DNA of 64,000 nt from Ignavibacteria bacterium (GCA_013298775.1 JAAFIV010000001.1:62001-126000); one strand, 5' to 3'; numbered from the stretch's first letter, positions 7,909 to 19,798 are shown. Translations and numbers: made by a program. Notes: generated by a model from the sequence alone, not told the origin.

Positions 7909-8841
7909 ATGAATATTTTCCCGCATTTCGCTGTTCGAGAGAGCATCACGCGCCCGCTTGCCGCATTCTTGCTTGTTTTGGGAATGCTTACGCTCACAAA
8001 TTGTAAGGATAAACGCGATGGCGAGCCAATCGAAGACCCGCGCCTTGCCAATAAATCTCGCGAAGAACTTGCCGATGAAGTTCGGCGTTTGAGCGTTACG
8101 GCAAGTGAAAAAGATAGCTTGTTCAATGAAGTTGTTGAAAACACAAAATTTATCAGCGAGGTTTATACCGAGCTTTCGTCGCTTTCTGGTGAATTAAATT
8201 CCCGGAGCATTGAGCAAAAATCGCCAGATTATCGTCAAGAAATTACGAAGAAGATTCAGCTTCTTTCCAAGCGCATGAGTGATAACGAAAAACGCTTGAA
8301 AGAAAGCCAATCACGCATTCAGGAATTGAAAAAAAGCAATACGAAGTTTGCGAATCAAATTGCCAGCTACGAGCAGGTAATCGCAGACTTGAATACGATT
8401 ATTCAAAATCAAAAAGAAGAAATCGTTACCCTGAACGGCAAAGTTTCGGAACTCTCGGGCAAAGTCGCCACCTTGACCGAAGAGAAAACAGCACTCAACG
8501 ACCAAGTAAATACGCTCACCGAAGAAGGCAACACGTGTTATTATGTAATTGGCACGCAAAGTTTCTTGCAGCAGAATAAAATTATTGACCGTAAAGGTGC
8601 TGTCCTCGGCTTTATTGGTGGAAAAAATGTTCCAAATGAAAACTTGAACACGAGCGCGTTTACGGCAATCAACATTACGCGCCAAACCGAAATTACCTTG
8701 CCTGGGAATTTTAATGAAATTGTTTCCTCACAAAGCCCGCAATTTCTCAAGGTTTCGGATGATAAAAAGCGTATCACCATCACCGACCCGAAAAAGTTCT
8801 GGCAAACCTCACGTTATTTGATTGTACAGATTGACGGGTAA
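7909..8841 (+). CDS. Coiled-coil lipoprotein of unknown function
   Basis: With the ATG at 7909 the product has 310 residues and a clean lipoprotein signal: a hydrophobic stretch ending LTLTNC, with Cys32 as the lipidation site. Upstream ATGs at 7837 and 7864 are in frame but would add an untypical N-terminus. Residues ~45-190 are a long alpha-helical coiled coil (heptad-rich, with ASEKDSLFNEVVEN, KKIQLLSKRMSDNEKRLK and KVATLTEEKTALNDQVNTL). The C-terminal ~120 residues begin with NTCYYVIGTQSFLQQNKI and look globular, a layout shared with uncharacterised Bacteroidota lipoproteins. It is probably anchored to the outer or inner membrane facing the periplasm. A strong terminator follows. Confidence 0.75.
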   Translation: MNIFPHFAVRESITRPLAAFLLVLGMLTLTNCKDKRDGEPIEDPRLANKSREELADEVRRLSVTASEKDSLFNEVVENTKFISEVYTELSSLSGELNSRSIEQKSPDYRQEITKKIQLLSKRMSDNEKRLKESQSRIQELKKSNTKFANQIASYEQVIADLNTIIQNQKEEIVTLNGKVSELSGKVATLTEEKTALNDQVNTLTEEGNTCYYVIGTQSFLQQNKIIDRKGAVLGFIGGKNVPNENLNTSAFTAINITRQTEITLPGNFNEIVSSQSPQFLKVSDDKKRITITDPKKFWQTSRYLIVQIDG

Positions 8842-8863
8842 ACGTGTTTGAACTTCATACACA

Positions 8864-8911
8864 AAAACAACAAGGTCTGATGCTGAATGGAGCATCAGAC
8901 CTTGTTGTTTT
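8864..8911 (+). terminator. Intrinsic terminator after the coiled-coil lipoprotein gene
   Basis: A perfect 21-bp stem (8864-8884 with 8891-8911) closes a GAATGG loop. The stem ends in A4 on one side and T4 on the other, so it could work on both strands. It lies 22 bases past the stop codon. Confidence 0.85.
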
Positions 8912-8913
8912 AA

Positions 8914-9333
8914 GACTTTCGCAAATGGCACAGACAAGAGTGTTATCTGTAGTGGAGTAGAAGTCATAGAGTTCTTTGACAATCAGAGTTTTGATAGTCC
9001 ATGGAAAATGGCTTTGCAGCTTGTCGCATTCGCCCCCTTGATAAAGGGGGAACGGGGGATTGCTGTTTTGCGCGGTCTCCACCACCCCAAGCTCACGCGA
9101 AGGCGACCAAATCCCCCGTTCCCCCTTTATCAAGGGGGCGAAGGATTGATGCGGCTTTCACGGCATTGTCGGCAAAAGACCGAACTACCAAAACTTTCGT
9201 TGTCAAAGACCATACTGCCGTCTACTCAAGTGCAGGTAACAAGAGTGTCTGTCCTACCGGCTCAGATTTCATGCGACTTCGGTAGCGTGGACACTCTTGG
9301 TACGCGCCATACAATCACCCTTTTGCGAAAATC
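8914..9333. repeat. Composite of nested inverted repeats
   Basis: At least three layers can be read. The innermost is a perfect 31-bp inverted repeat (9031-9061 with 9110-9140) starting CGCCCCCTTGATAAAGGGGG. Around it, CTTTGACAATCAGAGTTTTG (8974-8993) pairs imperfectly with its complement at 9184-9207. Outside that lie ACAAGAGTGTTATCTGT (about 8933) and ACAAGAGTGTCTGTCCTACCG (about 9240) and the GTGGACACTCTTG arm (about 9287), related to the R3 core. No gene is present. The order suggests successive insertions. Confidence 0.7.
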
Positions 9334-9393
9334 CTATGTTTTGATGAGCCTTTGATGGAACGACGTGAATACACGTGAGCAAACATGCCAGTC

Positions 9394-12011
<2,618 letters not shown>

Positions 12012-12296
12012 TTATCGCAAAAAAGTTCCCCCAAATTTTTCAGTAATTTCTTCGAGAAAAATAATCACGATTGCCGCCATAATGCTAAAGAGAAGCAAGC
12101 CCAAACGGAGGCGTTGGATTGCGGGCGAATACTGTGGAATCACGCGCTTCCGCAGCGAATTCACGCCATTGATAAGAACACCAATTCCCGCAGTCAAAAA
12201 CGCTACCGAGCCGACTACATCACGCCTCCGCACCGCAAGCGCACCCATAACAAGCAAGAGCAAGCCCAAGACGATATACAAACGATGTTCATTCAT
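12012..12296 (-). CDS. Small integral membrane protein, unknown function
   Basis: A 94-residue protein with three predicted hydrophobic segments: YIVLGLLLLVMGALAV (~7-22), VGSVAFLTAGIGVLI (~28-42) and LGLLLFSIMAAIVIIFL (~65-81). Basic loops (RRRD, LRKR) lie between, consistent with a real membrane protein. The opposite strand also has an open frame over this region, but its sequence is not protein-like. I do not recognise a family. It is divergent from the susC operon and may be monocistronic. Confidence 0.6.
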   Translation of the reverse strand: MNEHRLYIVLGLLLLVMGALAVRRRDVVGSVAFLTAGIGVLINGVNSLRKRVIPQYSPAIQRLRLGLLLFSIMAAIVIIFLEEITEKFGGTFLR

Positions 12297-12489
12297 AATG
12301 ATTATTTGGCATTTCGTTTCTTATAGATTTTAACAAATTCTTCCGCTAAACAGTGCGAAAATACTTGCTTCTGAGGATATTTCAGAGTATTTTCTGCGCT
12401 GGTTTTTATACGTTGTTTGTTTATCGACGTATCATCCCACAAAATTGTCTCAATCACCATATTTTTTCACTCAAAGAAAGGTCTATCCA

Positions 12490-15400
12490 ATGAAACGATT
12501 GTTTCTCGGTATAGTGCCGATACTGCTTGTGTGCGTGTGTAGCTTTACGGCTTTTGCACAGAAGACGGTTTCGGGTCGTATTACAGCCTCTGAAGACGGT
12601 GCGCCGCTTCGCGGGGTGAAAGTGCTGGCAAAAGGCACAAAAGTAGGCGCGTTCTCGGATGCAAAAGGCGAATATCGCCTTGCTGTGCCAGAAGGCTCGT
12701 CGATACTCGTTTTTAGCTATATTGGTTTTGCCTCACGCGAGGTAAATATCGCTAACCGCGACGAAGTAAATGTAAAACTTGATTTCGATACCAAATCGCT
12801 TGATGACGTTGTTGTAACAGCATTTGGTATTGAACGCGAGAAAAAAGCTCTTGGCTATGCAGTGCAAGAAGTTTCAGCAAAGGAAATTCAACAGTCGCAG
12901 CAGTCCAACCTTGTTAATGCGCTTCAAGGACGCGTGGCGGGTGTGACCATTGGAAGCGGTGGCGGTGCTGTGGGTGCTGGTTCGAGCATCATTGTTCGCG
13001 GTATCACTTCTATCTCTCCCGGACGCGACAATCAGCCACTTTTCGTTATTGACGGTATTCCCGTGAGCAACCAAACGGCGGCTGGAAGTGTCCGCCCTAG
13101 CTCAGGTAGCAATGCCACAGGCGATGCAGAGCAGTTTTCGCAAACAAACCGTATCGCGGACTTCAATCCCGAAGAGATTGAAAATATCAGCATCTTGAAA
13201 GGTCCCGCCGCTACTGCGCTCTACGGCTCGCGTGCGGCAAATGGTGTTGTGGTTATTACGACAAAGCGCGGCGCAGCAGGAGAATTTCGCGTAAACGTAA
13301 AACTCTCTGGCGGTCTCGACCAAGTAGGCAAAACGCCAACTATCCAGCGCAAATGGAGTTCGGGACGGCGCGGTGAGTACATCGACCCAGCAATTGCCGT
13401 AACCGACCCCAACGCTTTTGCTTTCTGGGAACTCGGTCCGCCACGCTCCCTTTCTAACGCGCCCTTCTACGATAACGACAATCGCTTGCTCCGCACGGGT
13501 ATTCGCTCGGATAATGCAATCGAAATCAGCACAGGTACAGAAGGTTTCAAGTTTTATGGAGCACTGGGGCGTTTCGACCAAGTTGGTATCGTTCCGGGAA
13601 CAAATTTTTCGCGGACAAACGTTTCGCTGCGGACAGAAATTAAGCCCGTAGAAAATTTCACCATCAATGCTTCTGCAATGCTCACGAACTCAGGCGGTAC
13701 GCGCCCTTCAGGTGGAGACCGTTCTATTTTCAGCGCGTATGCGTTTTGGTCGCCGTCGTGGCCCATTGATAGTGCGTATGGCGATAACTATTTGCCTACA
13801 AGAGGTCCGATTACTGCAAATTCTTACACGGCTGGCGTTGTTACACACCCAGTGTACATGGCAACAGCAAGTCCTTTCACCGACAACGTGAATCGCTTGA
13901 CGGGTGATATTGCCTTGAACTGGCAAATTGCAAGCTGGTTGAAAGCGCGGTATCAATTCACCGTAGATACCTACAACGATACACGCAACCGCCTTGCACC
14001 GCCCGATGTGGATGTTGGTATTGCGGTAAACGGTTTCATTATCAATGAAAAACGCTTCAATACGGAAATGAACTCCCAGTTGTTCTTGACCGGTACATGG
14101 GATTTAACCGATGATATTCGCTTGAATGCAATGGTGGGTAATGCTATTACCGACATTAAGTTCGATGGAACGGTGCGACGCGGCGAAACGTTCAAAATGC
14201 CGAATGTGTACACTTTTGAAAATGTAACCCGCGACATTACCCTCCCGCTCTTCCAGCAACGACGCTTCTTTGCGGTCTTTGGCGATGTCCAACTCAGTTT
14301 CAAGGATATTCTTTTCTTGCAAGCAACAGCGCGGAACGAACTTTCTTCAACCTTGCCGAAAAATAACAACTCGTTTTTCTATCCCGCAGTGAATGCGAGC
14401 TTTAATTTTACCGACCTCTTGAAACCCGCTCTTGGCGATTTTCTCAGCTTCGGAAAACTCCGTGCTTCATGGGCGCGTGCTGGAAAAGATGCCGACCCGT
14501 ACAGCTTGGGTGAATACTTCGAGCAATCCACGCTCTTCCCGATTGGCGGCGCGAATGCGTTTGTATTGCGCCTTGCAGCAGGGGATTTGAACCTGAAGCC
14601 AGAAATCACAACAGGTATTGAGTTCGGTACAGATTTACGCTTCTTCGATAATCGCTTGACGATTGATGCGTCGTACTTTATTCAGCGAAGCGAAAATCAA
14701 ATTGTTGCCGCACCCGTGAGCAATGCGTCGGGATTTGATAGATTGTTTTTGAATGCAGGTGTGATTGAAAATACAGGTGTGGAGCTGCTTGTCGGTATTA
14801 CACCTGTGGTTACGGATAATTTCCGTTGGGATATGTCGCTGAATTGGTCGCAAGTACGCGGTGTAGTCTTAGAAATGCCACCAGGCATTGATGAAATCAT
14901 CGTTGCTGAGTGGAATCAGGCAGCAGCAACGTCAAAAATTGTCAAAGGTGGTCGCCCAGGTGATATGTACGGCGTGGATTTCCGTCGCAATTCCAAAAAT
15001 GAGATTATTATTGAAGCCGACGGTTTACCACGTGTAAACGAGGCAAAACCTGTCCTTATCGGTAATGCGTTCCCAGATTGGCAAGGCGGCATCAACAATA
15101 CATTCACGTTTAATACGGGTAATGGTGGCGCGGTTAATTTCTCCTTCCTCTGGGAATTCCGTCAAGGCGGTACAGTCGTGGATATGGCAGAGCGTAATCG
15201 CTATCGCAATGGCGTGGCGGGCTGGACAGATATTCGCTATACCAATGTGGTTTGGAATGGTGTGAATGAAATCATCACACGCACGCCAGGTTCAACGCCA
15301 GGTACGGTGAGAGCCGATACCACCTATATTCCGAATACTATTCCAAATAACACCGACCCCGAGCTTACCTATCGTGGTGCGCGTATCAACATTGCGCAGC

Positions 15401-15663
15401 AATTCCAGTTCGATAACTCTTCGTGGATTCGCTTGCGCAACGTATCGCTCGGTTGGACGCTGCCGCGCGACTGGTTTGCTGGTGGTTTTGTCAAGGGTGT
15501 TCGCGCTACGCTTACAGGGAATAATCTCTGGCTTACAACACCGTTCCGTGGCTACGACCCCGATAATGCCTCGTTTGGTTCTGGTAGCAACGGCTTTGGC
15601 TTTGTTGGCAGAAATACTCCGCAAACACGTGGCGGCACTCTTACGTTGAATTTTACTTTTTAA
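12490..15663 (+). CDS. SusC/RagA-family TonB-linked outer membrane receptor
   Basis: A 1057-residue TonB-dependent transporter. The ATG at 12490 gives a proper signal peptide (MKRLFLGIVPILLVCVCSF, then AFAQ); 15 further codons upstream are not signal-like. A carboxypeptidase-regulatory-like beta domain follows (VSGRITASEDGAPLRGVKV). Next is the SusC signature and plug (DDVVVTAFGIEREKKALGYA, then FVIDGIPVSN and ALYGSRAANGVVVITTKRG). A ~22-strand barrel runs to the end and closes with TLTLNFTF, a typical barrel-assembly signal. It should import a ligand captured by the SusD partner encoded 55 bp downstream. No glycoside hydrolase, protease or regulator gene is adjacent, so the substrate (glycan, peptide or other) is open. 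Confidence 0.93.
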   Translation: MKRLFLGIVPILLVCVCSFTAFAQKTVSGRITASEDGAPLRGVKVLAKGTKVGAFSDAKGEYRLAVPEGSSILVFSYIGFASREVNIANRDEVNVKLDFDTKSLDDVVVTAFGIEREKKALGYAVQEVSAKEIQQSQQSNLVNALQGRVAGVTIGSGGGAVGAGSSIIVRGITSISPGRDNQPLFVIDGIPVSNQTAAGSVRPSSGSNATGDAEQFSQTNRIADFNPEEIENISILKGPAATALYGSRAANGVVVITTKRGAAGEFRVNVKLSGGLDQVGKTPTIQRKWSSGRRGEYIDPAIAVTDPNAFAFWELGPPRSLSNAPFYDNDNRLLRTGIRSDNAIEISTGTEGFKFYGALGRFDQVGIVPGTNFSRTNVSLRTEIKPVENFTINASAMLTNSGGTRPSGGDRSIFSAYAFWSPSWPIDSAYGDNYLPTRGPITANSYTAGVVTHPVYMATASPFTDNVNRLTGDIALNWQIASWLKARYQFTVDTYNDTRNRLAPPDVDVGIAVNGFIINEKRFNTEMNSQLFLTGTWDLTDDIRLNAMVGNAITDIKFDGTVRRGETFKMPNVYTFENVTRDITLPLFQQRRFFAVFGDVQLSFKDILFLQATARNELSSTLPKNNNSFFYPAVNASFNFTDLLKPALGDFLSFGKLRASWARAGKDADPYSLGEYFEQSTLFPIGGANAFVLRLAAGDLNLKPEITTGIEFGTDLRFFDNRLTIDASYFIQRSENQIVAAPVSNASGFDRLFLNAGVIENTGVELLVGITPVVTDNFRWDMSLNWSQVRGVVLEMPPGIDEIIVAEWNQAAATSKIVKGGRPGDMYGVDFRRNSKNEIIIEADGLPRVNEAKPVLIGNAFPDWQGGINNTFTFNTGNGGAVNFSFLWEFRQGGTVVDMAERNRYRNGVAGWTDIRYTNVVWNGVNEIITRTPGSTPGTVRADTTYIPNTIPNNTDPELTYRGARINIAQQFQFDNSSWIRLRNVSLGWTLPRDWFAGGFVKGVRATLTGNNLWLTTPFRGYDPDNASFGSGSNGFGFVGRNTPQTRGGTLTLNFTF

Positions 15664-15718
15664 GTTCTCCGTACTGAATGATTGTCTATCATTTTCTAAA
15701 TTTAATTTTTGAATACCA

Positions 15719-17164
15719 ATGAAACGAATCTCTCAAATTTTTCTCGTTGCGGTGGGTATTGTTCTAACCTTCGGAGGCTGTGCGCAGTTTTTGGATGTGA
15801 ATACCGACCCCAACGCACTCTCTAAGGTTTCGCTTGGTTCTTTGCTTTCGGTTGCGGAATTGCACCACTCGCAAGCGCACGCCAACGTTGCCTTAACAAC
15901 ATCATTCTGGACGCAACAGCAAGCGAGCATTCGCGCAAATGAATCCGATACACAATTGCCTGAAGGCATTGATGCTGCTTGGTCGAGCCTCTATCTGCGC
16001 TCAATGATGCACGGCAGCCGCCTCATTACCCAAGCACAGGAGTCAAAAGCTCCAACGTATGAAGGAATTGGCAAAATACTTATGGCAGCAAATCTCGGTT
16101 TGGCATCGGATACATGGGAAAATGTTCCTTATACCGATGCCTTCAAAGGTGCTGCGGGAACGATTAAATACGACAGCCAACAGCAATGCTACCAAGCAAT
16201 CACACGCCTTTTGGATGAAGGTATTGCCGCGCTTGGTCAAGCTCCTGGTGATAGTGTTCCAGGTGTCAATGACCTCTATTTCAAAGGCGACCGCGCAAAA
16301 TGGATTCGCGTGGCAAATACGCTCAAAGCTCGCTACGCGCTGCATCTGTCGGCAAAAGGTGCGCAAGCGGCGGGTCAGTCTGCATTGCAGACGTTGCAAG
16401 CTGCAAACGGCATCATTACTAGTATTGGCGATGGAATGGAATTCGACTATTCGCAAGCTCCTGTCCGCAATTTGAACCCCATTGCTTCACGTGCTGCCGA
16501 ACTAGTCGGTGGTCGTATTTTTGTGTCGTTGTTCTCAGAATTTTTCATCAACATTCTGAAGGACGACCCACGCCTACCACTCATGGCACGGACTTCCGCC
16601 GACCTTGTGGTAACGAACTACGTTGGAGCGCCAACGGGCGCAGGTGCTGGCAGTGGCAATGCGTACATAACTCCAAGAACGTGGATTTCGAGCAATCCTT
16701 ATCAGCTCGTCAGTTACTCAGAAGCCTTGTTGATTCGCGCAGAAGCTCGCTTCCTTGCTGCAAATGGTACACCTTCTACACGCGGTGTTTCGCTAGAAGT
16801 CTATAACGATGTGGTTGCAGGCATTACCGCAAACATGACCCGCATGGGCATTAGCGCGGCAGACATCAAAACCTACACTGACAAATTACCCAAAGCGGCA
16901 GATATGCGCCTTTCTACCATTATGCTCGAAAAATATAAAGCAATGTTCATGCATCCCGAAGTGTGGACAGATATGCGCCGCTACGGGTACAGCGCAGATG
17001 TGTACACGGATTTCCGTTTGCCGCAAAACCATAACCCCGAACTTGGCGGACGTTGGTTGCAGCGTGCAAATTACCCGCTTACCGAGCGCACACGCAATGC
17101 AGTCAGCGCACCAGCAACAACAGGCGGCTTCTTCGTAAACCCAATGTGGCGCGACAGCCGTTAA
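15719..17164 (+). CDS. SusD/RagB-family substrate-binding lipoprotein (SusD-like 2 type)
   Basis: A 481-residue surface lipoprotein that caps the SusC barrel and captures substrate. The signal peptide ends TFGGC with Cys21 as lipidation site, followed by the family hallmark FLDVNTDPNAL. Helical TPR-like segments carry further family motifs (GKILMAANLGLASDTWENVPYTDAF and SYSEALLIRAEARF). The C-terminal KYKAMFMHPEVWTDMRRYGY region is typical of the SusD-like 2 subgroup. It lies 55 bp after susC and 33 bp before the third gene, so a three-gene operon is likely. Confidence 0.92.
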   Translation: MKRISQIFLVAVGIVLTFGGCAQFLDVNTDPNALSKVSLGSLLSVAELHHSQAHANVALTTSFWTQQQASIRANESDTQLPEGIDAAWSSLYLRSMMHGSRLITQAQESKAPTYEGIGKILMAANLGLASDTWENVPYTDAFKGAAGTIKYDSQQQCYQAITRLLDEGIAALGQAPGDSVPGVNDLYFKGDRAKWIRVANTLKARYALHLSAKGAQAAGQSALQTLQAANGIITSIGDGMEFDYSQAPVRNLNPIASRAAELVGGRIFVSLFSEFFINILKDDPRLPLMARTSADLVVTNYVGAPTGAGAGSGNAYITPRTWISSNPYQLVSYSEALLIRAEARFLAANGTPSTRGVSLEVYNDVVAGITANMTRMGISAADIKTYTDKLPKAADMRLSTIMLEKYKAMFMHPEVWTDMRRYGYSADVYTDFRLPQNHNPELGGRWLQRANYPLTERTRNAVSAPATTGGFFVNPMWRDSR

Positions 17165-17197
17165 TTCATCCTTCCGAACATTTTTTCTTTTCATTGT

Positions 17198-17641
17198 ATG
17201 AAGACTATTCGTATTTCATTTCTGCTTGTCGTCTGCTGCGTTGTTGGCAGCCTAACAAGCTCTTGCTACAAGGAAACCAATCCGTGGGATGGTTTAGTTA
17301 CCGTCAAAGGTCCAGTGGCAGTTGTGCGCTCGCAAGTAGTTGCTCCCACGACACAAACTGCTGGTTCGCCAGTTACGCTTACCATTGTTTTTTCAACATT
17401 TGAGAAACCCGTAACAAAATTGAATCTCTACGCAACCGTTGGTGCAACTGGCACGCGGACACTTGTTGGCACAACCGCCATCAGCGACGCATCTCCGAAG
17501 CTCGACCGCTACACGCGGATGCTCACTTACACTGTACCGGCTGGTACAGCAGCAGCAACACGCATTCTGCTTGCCGTTGGTATCGTAACGGAAGGCGATA
17601 ATGAAGTTTTTACTGGAAATATGACGCTCACAACGCGCTAA
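17198..17641 (+). CDS. Small lipoprotein, third gene of the susCD operon
   Basis: A 147-residue lipoprotein with signal ending TSSC (Cys23). The mature part is short and beta-rich, alternating Thr/Val (SPVTLTIVFSTF, KLNLYATVGATGTRTLVG), suggesting one immunoglobulin-like domain. It lies 33 bp after susD and before a terminator, so it is probably co-transcribed. Small SusE/SusF-like or unrelated surface lipoproteins often accompany SusCD pairs. I do not recognise this one as SusE or SusF and infer only an accessory surface role. Confidence 0.75.
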   Translation: MKTIRISFLLVVCCVVGSLTSSCYKETNPWDGLVTVKGPVAVVRSQVVAPTTQTAGSPVTLTIVFSTFEKPVTKLNLYATVGATGTRTLVGTTAISDASPKLDRYTRMLTYTVPAGTAAATRILLAVGIVTEGDNEVFTGNMTLTTR

Positions 17642-17664
17642 CTTTTTCCACCGCTCATAAACAC

Positions 17665-17702
17665 AAACCGCCGCTTGAAACCTAGATTTCAAGCGGCGGT
17701 TT
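17665..17702. terminator. Bidirectional terminator between susD operon and DUF1640-like gene
   Basis: A perfect 16-bp stem (AAACCGCCGCTTGAAA with its complement) closes a 6-base loop. It lies between convergent genes. A near copy of the stem recurs at 18184-18221 downstream of kynU. Confidence 0.8.
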
Positions 17703-17724
17703 GCATTTTACACCAAATTTTCCT

Positions 17725-18120
17725 CTACTTCAGCACACCCAGCAATCGCAATAAAAACGAGATGGTATCTTGGTTGGTAATAAAAATAGCACAAAGAATA
17801 ACAATCATGTAAATCGTCAGTTTTCGGTCAAGACGAGCTTCGACGGCATCAATCCTACCACTTAACTTATGTTCAAGAGCAGTGATTTCTGCTCGTACCG
17901 TACCAAGTTCAGCTTTGACTAATGCTACATCCGCCTTCGATGCAAGCTCCTTACTCATTTCATCCCGAATTTCAATCTTCTTTTGTTGAGCCACATTATG
18001 TGCTTCTTGGGCAAAGGCATTCGCCGCTTGCTCTATGGTGCGAGCAAGGTTTAATGCGGCTTCTTGACCAATTTGTTTCTCAAGAAGCGCGTAGCTTTCG
18101 ATGGGGAAAGTAAATGTCAT
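17725..18120 (-). CDS. DUF1640-like coiled-coil protein with C-terminal membrane anchor
   Basis: A 131-residue protein. A short N-terminal head (FPIESYALLEKQIGQEAALNLA) resembles the N-terminus of the DUF1640 / coiled-coil domain 90 family. A long helical coiled coil follows (about 25-95, with KADVALVKAELGTVRAEI and LSGRIDAVEARLDRKL). It ends in one hydrophobic segment (YMIVILCAIFI, then FLLRLLGVL). In bacteria these proteins are widespread and uncharacterised, often with variable coiled-coil length. It lies between two nearly identical hairpins and is co-oriented with kynU upstream, but a terminator-like hairpin separates them. Confidence 0.75.
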   Translation of the reverse strand: MTFTFPIESYALLEKQIGQEAALNLARTIEQAANAFAQEAHNVAQQKKIEIRDEMSKELASKADVALVKAELGTVRAEITALEHKLSGRIDAVEARLDRKLTIYMIVILCAIFITNQDTISFLLRLLGVLK

Positions 18121-18183
18121 GGTGCGAGATATTTGAGGGCAATTATGGATACATCAAAAATACATTCATTTCCCAACATTCAC

Positions 18184-18221
18184 AAACCGCCGCTTGAGAA
18201 CCAGATTTCAAGCGGCGATTT
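18184..18221 (-). terminator. Probable terminator of kynU
   Basis: AAACCGCCGCTTGA (18184-18197) pairs with TCAAGCGGCGATTT (18208-18221). It lies 53 bp past the kynU stop on the minus strand. The stem is almost the same as the one at 17665-17702. Confidence 0.65.
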
Positions 18222-18273
18222 TGTTTTCCAGCATTTTCTGCGCTGGCGGATAAAAGCATGAATTTTAAGAAAT

Positions 18274-19560
18274 TCAAGCTCCTGCTGGCACATTTTTCAG
18301 CGCACTTTTCAAGAGTTCGCCAAAACGCCATACGTCTTCGTAGGAATTGTATAGCGGTGCTGGTGCAGCGCGAATGACATTCGGCTCGCGCCAATCAACA
18401 ATTACGCCGTTTGTCATCAAATGCTCAAAAATAGCCCGTCCGCCTCCGCCATGCACAAACATTGAGAGCTGCGCACCGCGTTCTGAGGGAGTGTTTGGCG
18501 TGATAATCTCAATGCGGTCTTTTGCACTGTCGTTCACAATAAACTCCAGAAAGCCCGTCAGATGCTCGCTTTTGGTACGAAGCCGCTCCATTCCTGCTTC
18601 ATCGAAAATATCCAAGGCGGCTTTGTGTGCTGCCATGATGAGAATGGGCGCGTTGCTCATTTGCCACGATTTTGCGCCCTCGGCAGCACGAAAACCTTTT
18701 TTCATCTGAAAGCGTTCTGATTCTTCATTGCCCCACCAACCTGCAAAACGAGGTGTAGAGCGACTCATCGCATGCTTTTCGTGTATGTACGCACCCGCAA
18801 TACCGCCCGGACCAGAGTTCAAGTATTTGTACGAACACCATGCAGCAAAATCTACGTTCCATTCATGCAATGCGAGCGGGATATTGCCCACAGCATGCGC
18901 CAAATCAAAGCCCACGACCGCACCAACCTGATGCGCGGCATAGGTAATTGCCTTCATATCAAACACCTGCCCCGTGTAATACTGCACACCAGAGAACATC
19001 ACGAGTGCAAGTTCCTGTCCTGCTTCGCGGATAGCCGTACAAATATCCTCCGTGCGCAAGGTGTGTTCGCCCGTGCGCGGCGCGACTTCGATAATTGCTT
19101 CATCAGGATTGATGCCACGCAAGCGCAAATGCGTTTCCAGTGCGTATTGGTCGGAGGGAAAGGCTCCTGCCTCGCATACAACCTTATTGCGCGTTGCCGT
19201 AGGATGGTAAAAACTCATCATCAGCAAGTGTAGGTTTACCGTGAGCGCGTTCATTGCCACGACTTCATGCGGCTTCGCGCCGACAATCCGCCCAAGTGGT
19301 TCTTCAAAGAGCGTGTGATATTGCCACCAAGGATGCTGCGCATGGAAATGTCCTTCCACGCCAAGCGTTGCCCAATCCGATAAGGTTTGGTCAATCATGG
19401 AGCGTACAGACTTTGGTTGCAAACCCAAGGAATTACCTGTGAAATATACGACATCGTGGTCGTTGTGCTGTGGGAAATGAAAACAATGCCGAAAATGCTG
19501 CAAGGGGTCGGCATCGTCGTGAACACGCGCAAATTCGAGCGAATTGATGTACATGGACAT
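18274..19560 (-). CDS. kynU: Kynureninase
   Basis: A PLP-dependent hydrolase of fold type I, 428 residues, the usual size. It cleaves kynurenine or 3-hydroxykynurenine to (3-hydroxy)anthranilate and alanine, in tryptophan catabolism or the aerobic route to quinolinate and NAD. Visible features: VYFTGNSLGLQPKSV near residue 38, the cofactor-binding GFDLAHAVGN (D219, H222), the Schiff-base lysine in WCSYKYLNSGPGG (K245), the FAGWWGN loop, and VDWREPNVIRAAPAPLYNSY near the C-terminus. Met1 and Met3 are both possible starts. No other kynurenine-pathway gene is in the window. Confidence 0.95.
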   Translation of the reverse strand: MSMYINSLEFARVHDDADPLQHFRHCFHFPQHNDHDVVYFTGNSLGLQPKSVRSMIDQTLSDWATLGVEGHFHAQHPWWQYHTLFEEPLGRIVGAKPHEVVAMNALTVNLHLLMMSFYHPTATRNKVVCEAGAFPSDQYALETHLRLRGINPDEAIIEVAPRTGEHTLRTEDICTAIREAGQELALVMFSGVQYYTGQVFDMKAITYAAHQVGAVVGFDLAHAVGNIPLALHEWNVDFAAWCSYKYLNSGPGGIAGAYIHEKHAMSRSTPRFAGWWGNEESERFQMKKGFRAAEGAKSWQMSNAPILIMAAHKAALDIFDEAGMERLRTKSEHLTGFLEFIVNDSAKDRIEIITPNTPSERGAQLSMFVHGGGGRAIFEHLMTNGVIVDWREPNVIRAAPAPLYNSYEDVWRFGELLKSALKNVPAGA

Positions 19561-19687
19561 AGGAAGGTGGTGTGGAATGATGGTGTTGGGAAGATTTTGC
19601 GATTATATCCTGAGAATTATTCACAAAGAATACAGGAAAATTAGTGAAGATGCGGGATTTGGGCAAGGTAAATACGGAATGTGAGCA

Positions 19688-19740
19688 TGAAAAAAAATCC
19701 CCCGCACCATTCCCAGAAACTGGGTTTGATGCGGGGGAAA
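19688..19740 (-). terminator. Intrinsic terminator of the large T9SS protein gene
   Basis: On the minus strand the sequence reads TTTCCCCCGCA, a loop carrying a second small stem (CCCAGTTTCTGGG), TGCGGGGGA, then a run of T. It lies 58 bp past the stop codon at 19799. Confidence 0.85.
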
Positions 19741-19798
19741 TGCAGGAGAAGTACGAGTGAGAGATATGCGAAAAATGATATGTTATCGTTTCACGACG

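Noticed and set aside
8914-9333. CRISPR array
   Set aside because: The repeats are inverted and nested rather than direct with regular spacers, and no cas gene is present in the window.
12012-12333. Plus-strand frames opposite the small membrane protein
   Set aside because: The minus-strand product has clean transmembrane segments with basic loops, while the plus-strand products are Lys/Arg/Thr-rich without pattern.
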